A stretch of 28,346 nt of DNA from CAIWHR01 sp039915505 (GCA_039915505.1 JBDSND010000096.1:1-28346), one strand, 5' to 3'; positions 1-8,572 are shown, counted from the stretch's first letter. A program made the numbers and translations. The notes: generated by a model not told the origin, from the sequence alone.

Positions 1-21
1 GTGTTCCTGGCGGCGCTCGGC

Positions 22-787
22 GTGAGCGGCGGCGTCCTCGCCCAGGGAGCTCGACGCCACGCTCGCGGCGTTCTTCTATCCCTTCTTCCGCATCCTGGCG
101 TTGGCGTCGAGCGCGCCGATCTTCTCCCATCCCACGGTGCCGCGGCCGGTGCGCATCGGCCTGGCCGTGCTGATCACGGCGATCGTCGCCCCGACGCTGC
201 AGGCCACTGCACCGGTGTCGCCGTTCACTGCACCGGGTCTGTTGCTGATCGTCGAGCAGCTGCTGGTGGGGATCGGCATCGGCCTGGCGATGCAGATCGC
301 CTTCGCGGCCGTCACCCTGGCCGGCGATCTCATCGGCCTGCAGATGGGGCTGTCGTTCGCGGCGTTCATCGACCCGCAGAATTCCGAGCAGGCACCCCTG
401 GTGGGGAGCTTTCTCTCGGTGGTGCTGATGCTGGTGTTTCTGGCGATCAATGGCCACCTCCTGCTCATCGCTGCGCTCGTCGACTCCTTCCAGACGTTTC
501 CGCTCACCGTCGACGGCCTGCGCAACATGGATCTTCTGCGTCTAGTACGCGCCGGGGCCGGGCTCTTCGCCTTCGGGCTGCAGATCGCGCTGCCGGTGAT
601 CGCTGCCATGCTTCTCACCAACATCACCCTCGGTATGCTCGCGCGCACGTCGCCGCAGCTCAACCTGCTCGCCATCGGCTTCGCGGTCACCCTCTCGGTT
701 GGACTGCTGATCCTGCTGCTCGGCCTCCCACTCCTGGCGCCGTCGTTCGAGGCGGTCATCCAGCGCGGTCTCACACCCTTCCGGTGA
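22..787 (+). CDS. fliR: Flagellar biosynthesis protein FliR (probable frameshift near start)
   Basis: FliR is an integral inner-membrane subunit of the flagellar type III export gate (FliPQR). The frame from about 47 to 787 reads as FliR: FFYPFFRILALASSAPIF as first membrane segment, then GLQMGLSFAAFIDP, FLAINGHLLLIAALVDSF and APSFEAV near the end. This frame has no ATG, GTG or TTG between the TGA at 23-25 and the TTG at 101, and a start at 101 would cut the first membrane helix. GTG at 22 lies one frame off and reads MSGGVLAQ. Removing one G from the GGG at 45-47 joins it to ELDATLAAFF and gives a 254-residue protein, normal for FliR. So either a sequencing indel or a real frameshift lies at about 45-47. 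The GTG would overlap the TGA at 23-25 as GTGA, typical of a flagellar operon. The family call is firm; the start is inferred. Confidence 0.88.
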
Positions 788-916
788 TGCCCGCGGCGGG
801 CTCGTCACCTGTCATGCGGCGCGCGGCGCTGCGCCAGGTGCGACGCATGGCTTACCATGGCCACCACGCCGGCCGCCTGCATGATGTGAGCCACGCTCCG
901 GGCGAGCCCACTCGAC

Positions 917-1753
917 ATGCGTAAAGCCGAATTCACGAGCCTCTCCGCCCACGGATTCCACCCGGTGACCTACTACGACTGGGGAGACCCGGCCAATCCG
1001 CAGGTCGTGATCTGCGTCCATGGGCTCACCCGCAACGGCCGCGACTTCGACGTCCTCGCCGCCGCACTGGCGCCGACCCATCGGGTGCTGGCGATCGACA
1101 TGCCCGGCCGCGGCGAGAGTGCGTGGCTTCGTGATCCGATGGATTACGGCTTTGCCACCTATGTCACGACCCTGACCGCGCTTATCGCCCGCAGTGGCGC
1201 CGGGCAGGTCGACTGGGTGGGAACGTCAATGGGCGGCCTGCTCGGCATGGTCCTGGCGGGGCAGCCCGGCACCCCCATCGCCCGCCTGGTGATCAATGAC
1301 ATCGGCCCGGCCATCGAACTGGCGGCGCTGACTCGCATCGGCGGCTACCTCGGACGGGACCCGACGTTCACCACGTACGACGAGGCCGAGGCCTACATCC
1401 GCACCGTGTCGGCCCCGTTCGGGGCGCTCGAGGACGCCCACTGGGAGGCGCTGACCCGATCCTCGGTACGCGAGGGTCCGGACGGCTCCTGGACCTTGCG
1501 CTATGACCCCGGCATCGCAGTGCCGTTTCGCGCCAATCCAGTGCCTGCGGACCTGTGGCCGGCCTGGGATGCGATCCAAGTGCCGACGCTCGTCCTGCGC
1601 GGTCGCGAATCGGATCTGCTGTCGCACGCCACGGCCGTCGCCATGACCCAGCGCGGTGCGCGCGCGCGTCTCGTCGAGTTCGCCGCGGTCGGTCACGCGC
1701 CTGCGCTGCTGACGCCCGACCAGATCGAGCCCATCGTGGACTTCCTGCGCTGA
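917..1753 (+). CDS. Alpha/beta hydrolase
   Basis: A 278-residue alpha/beta-hydrolase-fold enzyme with no signal peptide, so probably cytoplasmic. Visible landmarks in order are the oxyanion-hole stretch VHGLTRNGRDF (about 35-45), the nucleophile elbow GTSMGG with Ser104, the INDIGP motif (about 126-131), the acid Asp233 in RGRESDLL, and His260 in VGHAPAL, so the catalytic triad is complete. The length is normal for the fold. The substrate cannot be read from sequence; related enzymes act on esters, lactones or haloalkanoates. The ATG at 917 fits the fold. It lies 129 bp after fliR on the same strand, but nothing ties it to flagella. The 129-bp gap holds no recognised gene. Confidence 0.9.
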   Translation: MRKAEFTSLSAHGFHPVTYYDWGDPANPQVVICVHGLTRNGRDFDVLAAALAPTHRVLAIDMPGRGESAWLRDPMDYGFATYVTTLTALIARSGAGQVDWVGTSMGGLLGMVLAGQPGTPIARLVINDIGPAIELAALTRIGGYLGRDPTFTTYDEAEAYIRTVSAPFGALEDAHWEALTRSSVREGPDGSWTLRYDPGIAVPFRANPVPADLWPAWDAIQVPTLVLRGRESDLLSHATAVAMTQRGARARLVEFAAVGHAPALLTPDQIEPIVDFLR

Positions 1754-1924
1754 TGATCCCGATCGCGGCATGCCGACCTTTCGGCCGGCGAGGCTGCGCC
1801 GGCGGCGCGGCGCGGAATACAGCCTTTTCCGTGATGGCGCAATCGCGAGGGTGATCGTGGACTGTCGCCTTTTTGGACAGCCGTGCAATCCAACGGGCTC
1901 CCCGAACACGACGGCGTGCGTGCC

Positions 1925-1940
1925 TGGCACGACGATCGCT
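1925..1940 (+). promoter_or_regulatory. Candidate sigma-54 (-24/-12) promoter of the PilZ-like gene
   Basis: The string TGGCACGACGATCGCT, preceded by C, matches the RpoN consensus YTGGCACGrNNNTTGCW at every defined position but one (C for the second T of TTGC). The GG-N10-GC spacing is exact. It would start transcription around 1952, about 23 bp before the GTG at 1975. RpoN commonly drives flagellar and surface genes, which fits the neighbourhood. A sigma-70-like TAGAAT at 1941-1946 overlaps it but has no good -35 partner. Confidence 0.6.
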
Positions 1941-1974
1941 TAGAATCGTCCGGGCATCCTCTCCTGGCGACGCC

Positions 1975-3507
1975 GTGGCATTGACCCTATCCCTTCCGGT
2001 TCTCGATTCCCATCCTGAACATCCCCCGGAGACGCGCCCGGCGAAGGTGGCAGCGTGGCTCGCGTCCATGGCCGTGGGTGACCCGGTGCAAGCCGCGCGC
2101 GCCGTGGCCGACGCCATCGGAGCCACCAACCGCATCAATGTCAACGATGGGCGCAGGTTCGACCTTGCCGAGAAGTACTGGGCTGCAGCGCGGCAACTCT
2201 GGCCTCTCCTGGAGCGACGCTTCGTGCAGGTGCCGCATCCGTTGAGCGGCGATGCGCTCGAGGCAGCGCGCGCGCTGCTGACGCTTGCCCACGAGCTGTC
2301 GGTCGCGTACAAGCATCTGCTCGCGCGTGAAGCCGACCGCCGCCTCGTGCTTGGCGGCAACCGCCACCTTCTCATCCTGTTGCAGCGATCCCTGCAGAGC
2401 ATCACCCGCACCATCACCAGCAGCTACCTCGCATACTCGCCGGTGCCCGCGAGCACGTGGCTCGACGCGCATCGTATCTATGCATTCGCCCACGATCGTG
2501 GGCTGCACCAGACGAGCTGCTCGGAAGACGCGGCACGTACCCCGGAACGGCTCTACGTGCCGGTGCTGCTGCTGGCGCTCGCCAATCCCTACGGCTTTGC
2601 AACCGGGCAGCTCGCCACTGTGCTGCGCTACCTCGACGCCAATGCCCAGTGGGCCAAGCTGACCGATGTGCAACCCGTGCATCGCATGGCCAAGGCCGTG
2701 GCGATCGTTCCAGTCGGCCACGATTTTCCGCCGTTCTCGGCGAACAAGGGCGGCGCCATCGAAGGACGGAAGATGTTCCTGCTCACCTTCGAGCTCGCGT
2801 TCCAGATGCAGGAGCAGTTGCGCGCGCTCGAAGCCGGTGGTGAGCCGCCATCGACCATCGCCCGCGACGGCGCTTCGCGCCGCGGCTACATTGCTCTCCT
2901 GAAGCGGCTGCTGCGGCAATGGGCGATCCCACCGGCAAGGCAGTTCAACAGGGTCCCTTCGAAGGCACCAGTTACGACCTGCACGGGAATCAAGGAGATC
3001 TGGAAGTACATTCGATCCGTCGCCGAGCGCAGCGCCGGCACGGGGTCGCCCCTGCCCGGCATGACGCGCTGCGAGGTGATCAATCACACGCCGGCCGGTT
3101 ATGCGCTCCGGCAAACGGATGCGCGGGCGGCCACGCTGCGCATCGGCGAGCTGATCGCGATCGCGGTCGAAGGCCGCGGCGCCCTGCAGGTCGCGATTGT
3201 GCGGTGGTTTCGCAACAGCCTGCAGGCCAGCGCGCTGGAGTTCGGCTGCGAGCTTCTCTCTGATGCCCCGGCAATCGGCAAGGCCTCTGGCGAGGGTGGC
3301 GACGGCGGCCGCGTACCCGTGTTGGTCCTGCCCGAGCATGCGCGCGGCGCCGACGACCTGGCGCAGGTGGTGGTGCCGCCCGATACCTTCCGGGTCGAAC
3401 AGGCCATCACCCTCGAGCGTGATGGCGCCACCCACTTCGCCGTGCTGACCAAGCTGGTCGAGCAAGGCGCAGGATTCGAGGTCTACGACTTCGTCGCGGT
3501 TGGCTAG
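1975..3507 (+). CDS. PilZ-like (possible c-di-GMP receptor) domain protein
   Basis: A 510-residue soluble protein with no signal peptide or membrane segment. The N-terminal two thirds is an alpha-helical region of the kind seen in betaproteobacterial hypothetical proteins (for example LWPLLERRF and GGNRHLLILLQRSLQ). From about residue 362 to 435 it resembles an atypical PilZ domain: CEVINHTPAGYALR, then a hydrophobic strand after RIGELIAIAV, then VAIVRWFRNS and LEFGCELLSD, matching the usual DxSxxG and VRW positions. A clear RxxxR loop is not seen, so c-di-GMP binding is uncertain. GTG at 1975 is preferred because homology-like sequence begins just after it and a sigma-54 promoter lies about 35 bp upstream; the open frame extends to 1873 with low-quality Arg-rich sequence. 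The stop codon lies in the first unit of a tandem repeat. A motility or surface-behaviour role is an inference. Confidence 0.72.
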   Translation: MALTLSLPVLDSHPEHPPETRPAKVAAWLASMAVGDPVQAARAVADAIGATNRINVNDGRRFDLAEKYWAAARQLWPLLERRFVQVPHPLSGDALEAARALLTLAHELSVAYKHLLAREADRRLVLGGNRHLLILLQRSLQSITRTITSSYLAYSPVPASTWLDAHRIYAFAHDRGLHQTSCSEDAARTPERLYVPVLLLALANPYGFATGQLATVLRYLDANAQWAKLTDVQPVHRMAKAVAIVPVGHDFPPFSANKGGAIEGRKMFLLTFELAFQMQEQLRALEAGGEPPSTIARDGASRRGYIALLKRLLRQWAIPPARQFNRVPSKAPVTTCTGIKEIWKYIRSVAERSAGTGSPLPGMTRCEVINHTPAGYALRQTDARAATLRIGELIAIAVEGRGALQVAIVRWFRNSLQASALEFGCELLSDAPAIGKASGEGGDGGRVPVLVLPEHARGADDLAQVVVPPDTFRVEQAITLERDGATHFAVLTKLVEQGAGFEVYDFVAVG

Positions 3508-3575
3508 TGTCCCGCACGGTTGGCTGGTGTCCCGCACGGTTGGCTGGTGTCCCGCGCGGTTGGCTAGTGTCCCGA
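3497..3575. repeat. 20-bp tandem repeat, four copies
   Basis: The unit GGTTGGCTRGTGTCCCGCRC recurs with a strict 20-bp period starting at 3498, 3518, 3538 and 3558; the last copy decays after TCCCG. The first copy contains the final Val-Gly codons and TAG stop of the PilZ-like gene. The end of the array runs directly into the left arm of the foldback element at 3570. There are no spacers, so it is not CRISPR. Confidence 0.9.
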
Positions 3576-3745
3576 GTTGGAAGTTCGTTGAATAAACTTG
3601 CGATGGCTGCGGCGGTGCCCAAAAACGGCGAAAACGGTGCGCGGCGAGGAGCTCGCCGCAGCGAATGTCGAGAAGCTTCGCAAGGCGAGCGACGAAGCAG
3701 CGCGCCGTTGCTCGACGTTTTGGTGCAGCGAACTTCCGATTCGGA
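3570..3745. repeat. 176-bp imperfect foldback (MITE-like) element
   Basis: The outer arms at 3570-3587 and 3729-3745 are inverted repeats that match at about 14 of 17 positions, including a perfect 9-base core (GGAAGTTCG against CGAACTTCC). Just inside, 3614-3637 and 3705-3728 are again roughly complementary (GGTGCCCAAAAACG against CGTTTTGGTGC). The sequence between holds no convincing gene, although frames stay open on both strands. The structure looks like a miniature inverted-repeat element or a large hairpin RNA. No target duplication is obvious. Confidence 0.55.
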
Positions 3746-3765
3746 CCCCTAGCAGCGCGACCGCC

Positions 3766-4140
3766 TTGTCCGTTCCCTTCCTGCGCCGCGCCGAGCCACG
3801 GACGCTGTTGCGTCTGGCGAATGGCGCGCTGCTGGCGCTGGTGGCGCTTGAACTCCTCTGGGAACTGTGGCTGGCGCCCCTGCGCCCCGGCGGCTCGTGG
3901 CTGGCGCTCAAGGCGGTGCCCCTGGCCCTCCTGGGGCCCGGACTGATCCGCGGGTCGGCGCGCGCCCGCAATCTCGCCGCGCTGCTCTCGCTCGTCTATT
4001 TCAGCGAAGGCATCGTCCGCGCCGTGTCCGAATCCGGCCGGAGCGCCTGGATTGCGGCGGTCGCGGCGGCGCTCGCGGTGGTTGCCTTCGTCGCGCTGTT
4101 TCTCACCGATCGCGCCGAGCGGCGTCGCCTGGCCGCGTAG
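3766..4140 (+). CDS. DUF2069 family small membrane protein
   Basis: A protein of about 124 residues with four predicted membrane helices: LANGALLALVALELLWELWL, LKAVPLALLGPGLI, a segment around NLAALLSLVYFSEGIVRAV, and AVAAALAVVAFVALFL, ending in a short basic tail. The length, the four-helix layout and the Tyr-Phe-Ser-Glu-Gly stretch match DUF2069, whose function is unknown. The open frame runs back to 3598, but that part lies in the foldback element and has unlike composition. TTG at 3766 is therefore taken as the start; no good ribosome-binding site is visible, so the start is weak. It converges with ispH, with only 27 bp between the stops. Confidence 0.7.
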   Translation: MSVPFLRRAEPRTLLRLANGALLALVALELLWELWLAPLRPGGSWLALKAVPLALLGPGLIRGSARARNLAALLSLVYFSEGIVRAVSESGRSAWIAAVAAALAVVAFVALFLTDRAERRRLAA

Positions 4141-4167
4141 CTCTTGGCCCCGGCGATGGTCGTGGCG

Positions 4168-5115
4168 CTACCGGCCGGGGCCGCGTGGCGCGTTGGTAGC
4201 GAGGCCCTTCGGGAGCGGGAACACGACGTGCTCCGTCGCGCCCGCGAGCTCACGCACCTCCGCTGCTCCGAACGTACGCAGACGGTCGATCACTTCGCGC
4301 ACCAGCACCTCGGGCGCGGACGCCCCCGCCGTCACGCCGACCCGCCGCGCCCCGGCGACCCAACTCGCCTCGAGCTGCTCGGCCCGATCGACCATGTAAG
4401 CCCGCGTGCCGCGTTTGGCGGCCACCTCGCGCAGCCGGTTGGAATTGGAGCTGTTCGGGCTGCCGACCACGATCACCACCTCCACCTCGCGGGCGATGAC
4501 CTTCACGGCGTCCTGACGGTTCTGCGTGGCATAACAGATATCGTCCTTCTTTGGGCCGACGATGCTGGGAAAGCGCGCCTTCAGGGCGTCGACTACCGTA
4601 GCCGCGTCGTCGACCGACAGCGTCGTCTGGGTGACATAGGCAAGGTTGTCGGGATCGGCGACGACCAGCGCTTCGACGTCCTCGGCCGATTCGACGAGGT
4701 GGATCCGGCCCTGCACCTGGCCCATCGTGCCCTCGACTTCCGGATGGCCCGCATGGCCGATCATCACGATCTCCCGACCGTGGTCGTGCATCTTGACGAT
4801 CTCGACGTGCACCTTGGTCACCAGCGGGCAGGTCGCGTCGAACACCCGCAGACCGCGCGCCTCGGCCTCGCTGCGCACTGCCTTGGCGACGCCGTGGGCG
4901 GAGAACACCACGGTTCCTCCAACCGGGACTTGGTCGAGGTCCTCGACGAAGACCGCGCCCTTGGCCTTGAGATCCTCGACCACGAACTTGTTATGCACGA
5001 CCTCGTGGCGCACGTAGATCGGCGCACCGAACTGCGCAAGCGCCTCCTCGACGATCGCAATAGCACGGTCCACCCCAGCGCAGAAGCCGCGCGGGTTCGC
5101 AAGCAAAACGTCCAT
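4168..5115 (-). CDS. ispH: 4-hydroxy-3-methylbut-2-enyl diphosphate reductase
   Basis: IspH (LytB) is a cytosolic iron-sulfur enzyme that performs the last step of the MEP isoprenoid pathway, reducing HMBPP to IPP and DMAPP. The 315-residue protein has the three cluster cysteines Cys12 (RGFCAGVDRA), Cys96 (FDATCPLVTKVH) and Cys194 (ICYATQNRQ). Substrate residues His41, His74, His124 and catalytic Glu126 (GHPEVEGT) are present, as is the SSNSNRL loop. The start is ATG at 5115: a GAGGA Shine-Dalgarno sequence sits 7 bases upstream and overlaps the lspA stop. It is the last gene of the ribF-ileS-lspA-ispH operon, 10 bp after lspA. fkpB, which sits between lspA and ispH in enterobacteria, is absent. 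Length and motifs are fully normal. Confidence 0.98.
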   Translation of the reverse strand: MDVLLANPRGFCAGVDRAIAIVEEALAQFGAPIYVRHEVVHNKFVVEDLKAKGAVFVEDLDQVPVGGTVVFSAHGVAKAVRSEAEARGLRVFDATCPLVTKVHVEIVKMHDHGREIVMIGHAGHPEVEGTMGQVQGRIHLVESAEDVEALVVADPDNLAYVTQTTLSVDDAATVVDALKARFPSIVGPKKDDICYATQNRQDAVKVIAREVEVVIVVGSPNSSNSNRLREVAAKRGTRAYMVDRAEQLEASWVAGARRVGVTAGASAPEVLVREVIDRLRTFGAAEVRELAGATEHVVFPLPKGLATNAPRGPGR

Positions 5116-5125
5116 CAAATTTTCC

Positions 5126-5653
5126 TCATGAAGTGCCGGCCTCGCGCACCGTGCTCCGCCGCTGGCGGAAGCTGTCGACGATGAGCAGCGCCGCGCCGAC
5201 GGTGATGGCGCTGTCGGCGACGTTGAAGGCAGGGTAATACCAATCGCGGTAGTGGAACAGGAGGAAATCCACCACGGCGCCGATCGCGAGGCGGTCCCAC
5301 AGGTTGCCGAGCGCACCGCCCAGGATGAGCGCGAGTCCGAGGCAGTACCAGCGGTCGCCGCCACGACGCAGCAGCCACACGATGAGTCCCGTCGCCGCAA
5401 TGGCGATACCGGCGAACATCCAGCGCTGCCAGCCGCCCGCGCCGGCGAGAAAGCTGAACGCTGCACCGGTGTTGAACGACAGCACCAGGCTGAAAAAGGC
5501 CGTGATCACCTTGAATTCACCGGGTCGGAACGCCGCGAGCACCAGCGCCTTGGTGAACTGGTCGGCGATCACCACGGCGACGCTCACCCCTAGCCAGGCA
5601 AGCCATCGGCCGGCGCGCTCATCATGCACCGTCCGCTGCGCGGCGCTAGGCAT
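5126..5653 (-). CDS. lspA: Lipoprotein signal peptidase (signal peptidase II)
   Basis: LspA is an inner-membrane aspartyl protease that cleaves the signal peptide from diacylglyceryl-modified prolipoproteins. The 175-residue protein has four hydrophobic segments and the family motifs in order: VIADQFTKALV (about 28-38), SFNTGAAFSFL (about 59-69), GGALGNLWDRL (about 112-122), VVDFLLFHY and FNVADSAITVG. Asp129 and Asp147 are the expected catalytic pair. ATG at 5653 is chosen because it overlaps the end of ileS by 8 bp and gives a normal length. Such overlap implies translational coupling. Confidence 0.97.
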   Translation of the reverse strand: MPSAAQRTVHDERAGRWLAWLGVSVAVVIADQFTKALVLAAFRPGEFKVITAFFSLVLSFNTGAAFSFLAGAGGWQRWMFAGIAIAATGLIVWLLRRGGDRWYCLGLALILGGALGNLWDRLAIGAVVDFLLFHYRDWYYPAFNVADSAITVGAALLIVDSFRQRRSTVREAGTS

Positions 5654-8492
5654 GCGCGCGCACTTCGCCCTGGCCGAACAGGTTGACATGGCAGCGACCA
5701 CATAACCCGGGATGCGCCGGGTCGGTGCCGACGTCACCCCGGTAATGCCAGCACCGCTCGCACTTCGCCTGGCTGCTCGGCACCACCCGGATCGCGAGGG
5801 ACTCGCCACGCGCAACCGTAGCCGCGGACGTGATGAACACGAAGCGCAGGTCTTCGCCCAAACTTGCGAGCGCGTCATAATCGGCCGGCGGCGCCGTGAC
5901 CATCACCTCGGCCTGCAGCGGCGAGCCGATCGCGCCGCTGGCGCGCACCGTCTCCAGCTCCTTCAACACCGCTGCCCGTACCGCCAGGATTCGGTCCCAT
6001 TTGGCGAGCAACGCGGCCTCGTCGGGCACCGGCGGCGGGGCGTCGACCCAGGTATGGCAGAAGATCGACGGGTCCTGCGGATGCAGCAGTCGCCAGCCTT
6101 CCTCGGCGGTGAACGATAGCACCGGGGCCATCAGCTTCAGGAGCACGTCGGCGATGGTCGCCAGTGCAGTCTGCGCCGAGCGCCGGCCGTGACTGCCGGC
6201 GGCGGTCGTGTACAGCCGGTCCTTGAGAACGTCGAGGTAGAAGCCGCCGAGATCCTCGGAGCAGTAGCTCTGCAACCGTTGCACCAGGAGATGGAACTCG
6301 AAGCGCTCGTAATCGGCGCGCACCTGCTCGCTCATTCGCCGCGCAGCGGCAAGCGCGTAGCGATCGACTTCGACCAATGCGTCGATCGGCACGCCGTCGC
6401 GACCGAACTCGAAATCGGCGGTGTTGGCCAGCAGGAAGCGAAGGGTGTTGCGAATGCGTCGGTAGCCATCGACCACCCGCTTCAGGATCTCGTCGGAGAT
6501 GAGCAGGTCGCCGGAATAATCGGTCGACGCCACCCATAGCCGCAGGACCTCGGCGCCCAGCGACCCGGCGATCTTCTGCGGGGCGATGACATTGCCGCGC
6601 GATTTCGACATCTTGCGGCCCTCGCCGTCGAGCGCGAAGCCGTGAGTAAGGAGCGCCTTGTACGGCGGCGTGCCGTTCTGCATGCACGAGACCAACAGCG
6701 ACGAATGAAACCAGCCGCGATGCTGGTCGCTGCCCTCGAGGTACAGGTCGGCGGGAAAACCGGTCTGTTGCGGATGCGATCCGGTCTGCCTCGCGCGTCC
6801 ATCCGGTCCGCCGAGCACCGTCTGGTGGGTCGAGCCCGAATCGAACCACACATCGAGGGTGTCGCGGATCTTGTCGTAGTGCGCGACGTCGGCGCCGATA
6901 AGACTCGCCGGATCGAGCGTCTGCCACGCCTCGATGCCACCCTGCTCCACGCGTTTCGCGACCTCTTCCAGGATCTCCAAGGTGCGCGGATGCAGCGCGC
7001 CGCTTTCCTTGTGCACGAAGAACGGCATCGGCACGCCCCACTGCCGCTGTCGCGACAGCGTCCAGTCGGGACGATTGGCGATCATCGCCGCTAGGCGGCC
7101 CTTGCCCCACGCCGGGTAGAAGCGGGTCGCCTCGATCCCGGTCAGTGCCAGGCTGCGCAAGGTCTGCGTTGGGCGGCGTCCGCGCCAGCCCTCCACCTCG
7201 TCCATCGCCGCGAACCACTGGGTCGTAGCGCGATAGATGATCGGGGTTTTGTGCCGCCAACAATGCATGTAGCTGTGCACGAACTTCGCCTTGTGCAGCA
7301 GTGCGCCAACCTCCTCGAGTTTGGCGACGATCGCCGGGTTCGCGGCCCAGATCTTTTCGCCGCCGAAAAAAGGCAGCGATGCTGCGTACCGGCCGTCGCC
7401 CTGCACCGGGCCCAGCATCTCGTCATCGCGCATGCCATAGCGCCGGCACGACAGGAAGTCCTCGATGCCGTAGGCCGGCGAGCTATGCACGATGCCGGTG
7501 CCCTGGTCGAGGGTAACGTAATCACCGAGAAACACCGGCGCGGGGCGGTCGTAGAACGGATGCCGGAAGCGGATGCGCTCAAGCGCCCGGCCCTTGGCGG
7601 TGGCCAACACCGCGCCGGTGGTGTGATAGCGGGTCAGGCACGCGTCGACCAGATCCTTGGCAAGGACCAGATGGCCGCGTGGCGTGGCGACGAGTGCGTA
7701 GTCGAATTCCGGGTGCAGGTTGAGCGCCTGGTTCGCCGGCAGCGTCCAGGGCGTGGTGGTCCAGATCACCGCCAGAGCCGGACCTTCCGGCAACTCCGCC
7801 AGCCCGAAGGCAGTGGCGAGCTTGTCGCGATCCTCTGGATCGATCGCAAAGGCGACATCGACCGCCGTGTCCTCACGGTCTTCGTACTCGACCTCAGCCT
7901 CGGCCAGCGCACTGCCGCAATCGAAGCACCAGTTGACCGGTTTCAGGCCGCGGTAGATGAAGCCCTTGTCGAAGATCCGCCCGAGGGTGCGGATCTCGTC
8001 GGCTTCGTTGCGATAGTCCATGGTGCGATACGGACGATCCCACTCGCCCAGCACCCCGAGGCGTTTGAACCCGGCTTTCTGGATCTCGATCTGCTGCGCC
8101 GCATAGGCTCGCGCGAGGCGCTGCGTCTCTTCAACAGGGATGTGCTTGCCGTGGGTCTTCTCGATCTGCACCTCGATGGGCATGCCGTGGCAGTCCCATC
8201 CGGGGACGTACGGCGCGTCGAAGCCGGCAAGGGTTTTACTCTTGACCACCACGTCCTTGAGGATCTTGTTGACGGCGTGACCGAGGTGAATGTCGGCATT
8301 GGCGTACGGTGGACCGTCGTGCAGCACGTAACGCGGGCGTCCGGCGCAGGCGGCGCGAATGGCGGCGTAGACCTTGCGCGTCTCCCAATCCTCGACCCAC
8401 GCGGGCTCGCGCCGGGCGAGATCGCCGCGCATCGGGAACGGGGTGTCCGGCAGGTTCAGCGTGGACTTGTAATCGGGCTTGTCAGTGGACAT
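5646..8492 (-). CDS. ileS: Isoleucyl-tRNA synthetase
   Basis: A class I aminoacyl-tRNA synthetase that charges tRNA-Ile and edits valine. The 948-residue length is typical of the bacterial zinc-containing form. The HIGH-type motif is HLGH at residues 69-72 (after PPYANADI) and KMSKS lies near residue 625 in GRKMSKSRGN. Between them lies the CP1 editing region with the TTPWTLPANQA stretch. The C-terminus carries a zinc site, CERCWHYRGD followed by CGRCHVNLFG, over the last 40 residues. The start is ATG at 8492, without a strong Shine-Dalgarno sequence. It follows ribF by 79 bp and overlaps lspA, matching the widely conserved ribF-ileS-lspA order. Confidence 0.98.
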   Translation of the reverse strand: MSTDKPDYKSTLNLPDTPFPMRGDLARREPAWVEDWETRKVYAAIRAACAGRPRYVLHDGPPYANADIHLGHAVNKILKDVVVKSKTLAGFDAPYVPGWDCHGMPIEVQIEKTHGKHIPVEETQRLARAYAAQQIEIQKAGFKRLGVLGEWDRPYRTMDYRNEADEIRTLGRIFDKGFIYRGLKPVNWCFDCGSALAEAEVEYEDREDTAVDVAFAIDPEDRDKLATAFGLAELPEGPALAVIWTTTPWTLPANQALNLHPEFDYALVATPRGHLVLAKDLVDACLTRYHTTGAVLATAKGRALERIRFRHPFYDRPAPVFLGDYVTLDQGTGIVHSSPAYGIEDFLSCRRYGMRDDEMLGPVQGDGRYAASLPFFGGEKIWAANPAIVAKLEEVGALLHKAKFVHSYMHCWRHKTPIIYRATTQWFAAMDEVEGWRGRRPTQTLRSLALTGIEATRFYPAWGKGRLAAMIANRPDWTLSRQRQWGVPMPFFVHKESGALHPRTLEILEEVAKRVEQGGIEAWQTLDPASLIGADVAHYDKIRDTLDVWFDSGSTHQTVLGGPDGRARQTGSHPQQTGFPADLYLEGSDQHRGWFHSSLLVSCMQNGTPPYKALLTHGFALDGEGRKMSKSRGNVIAPQKIAGSLGAEVLRLWVASTDYSGDLLISDEILKRVVDGYRRIRNTLRFLLANTADFEFGRDGVPIDALVEVDRYALAAARRMSEQVRADYERFEFHLLVQRLQSYCSEDLGGFYLDVLKDRLYTTAAGSHGRRSAQTALATIADVLLKLMAPVLSFTAEEGWRLLHPQDPSIFCHTWVDAPPPVPDEAALLAKWDRILAVRAAVLKELETVRASGAIGSPLQAEVMVTAPPADYDALASLGEDLRFVFITSAATVARGESLAIRVVPSSQAKCERCWHYRGDVGTDPAHPGLCGRCHVNLFGQGEVRAHA

Positions 8493-8572
8493 TCAAATTT
8501 CGGAGTCGTTTTTCGCTCGATGGATACGTCGTGAGTGGAGGGGTACGTTTGATGGTGAACAGGGACAGCTGA

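Noticed and set aside
791..803. Hairpin GCCCGCGGCGGGC after fliR as a terminator
   Set aside because: The arms leave a one-base loop and no T-tract follows.
1987..3537. 516-codon minus-strand frame opposite the PilZ-like gene
   Set aside because: Composition is typical of an antisense shadow, with no motif; the plus-strand gene has a promoter and recognisable domains.
3497..3575. CRISPR array
   Set aside because: Units are directly contiguous with no spacers and no cas genes nearby.
4146..4182. Perfect 8-bp inverted repeat GGCCCCGG/CCGGGGCC between the convergent DUF2069 and ispH genes, as a terminator
   Set aside because: No T-run on either side and a 21-base loop; the right arm lies in the ispH coding end. 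It may still be a Rho-dependent region, but it is not called.
7251..8534. 427-codon plus-strand frame opposite ileS
   Set aside because: ileS is unmistakable on the other strand and this frame has no family features.
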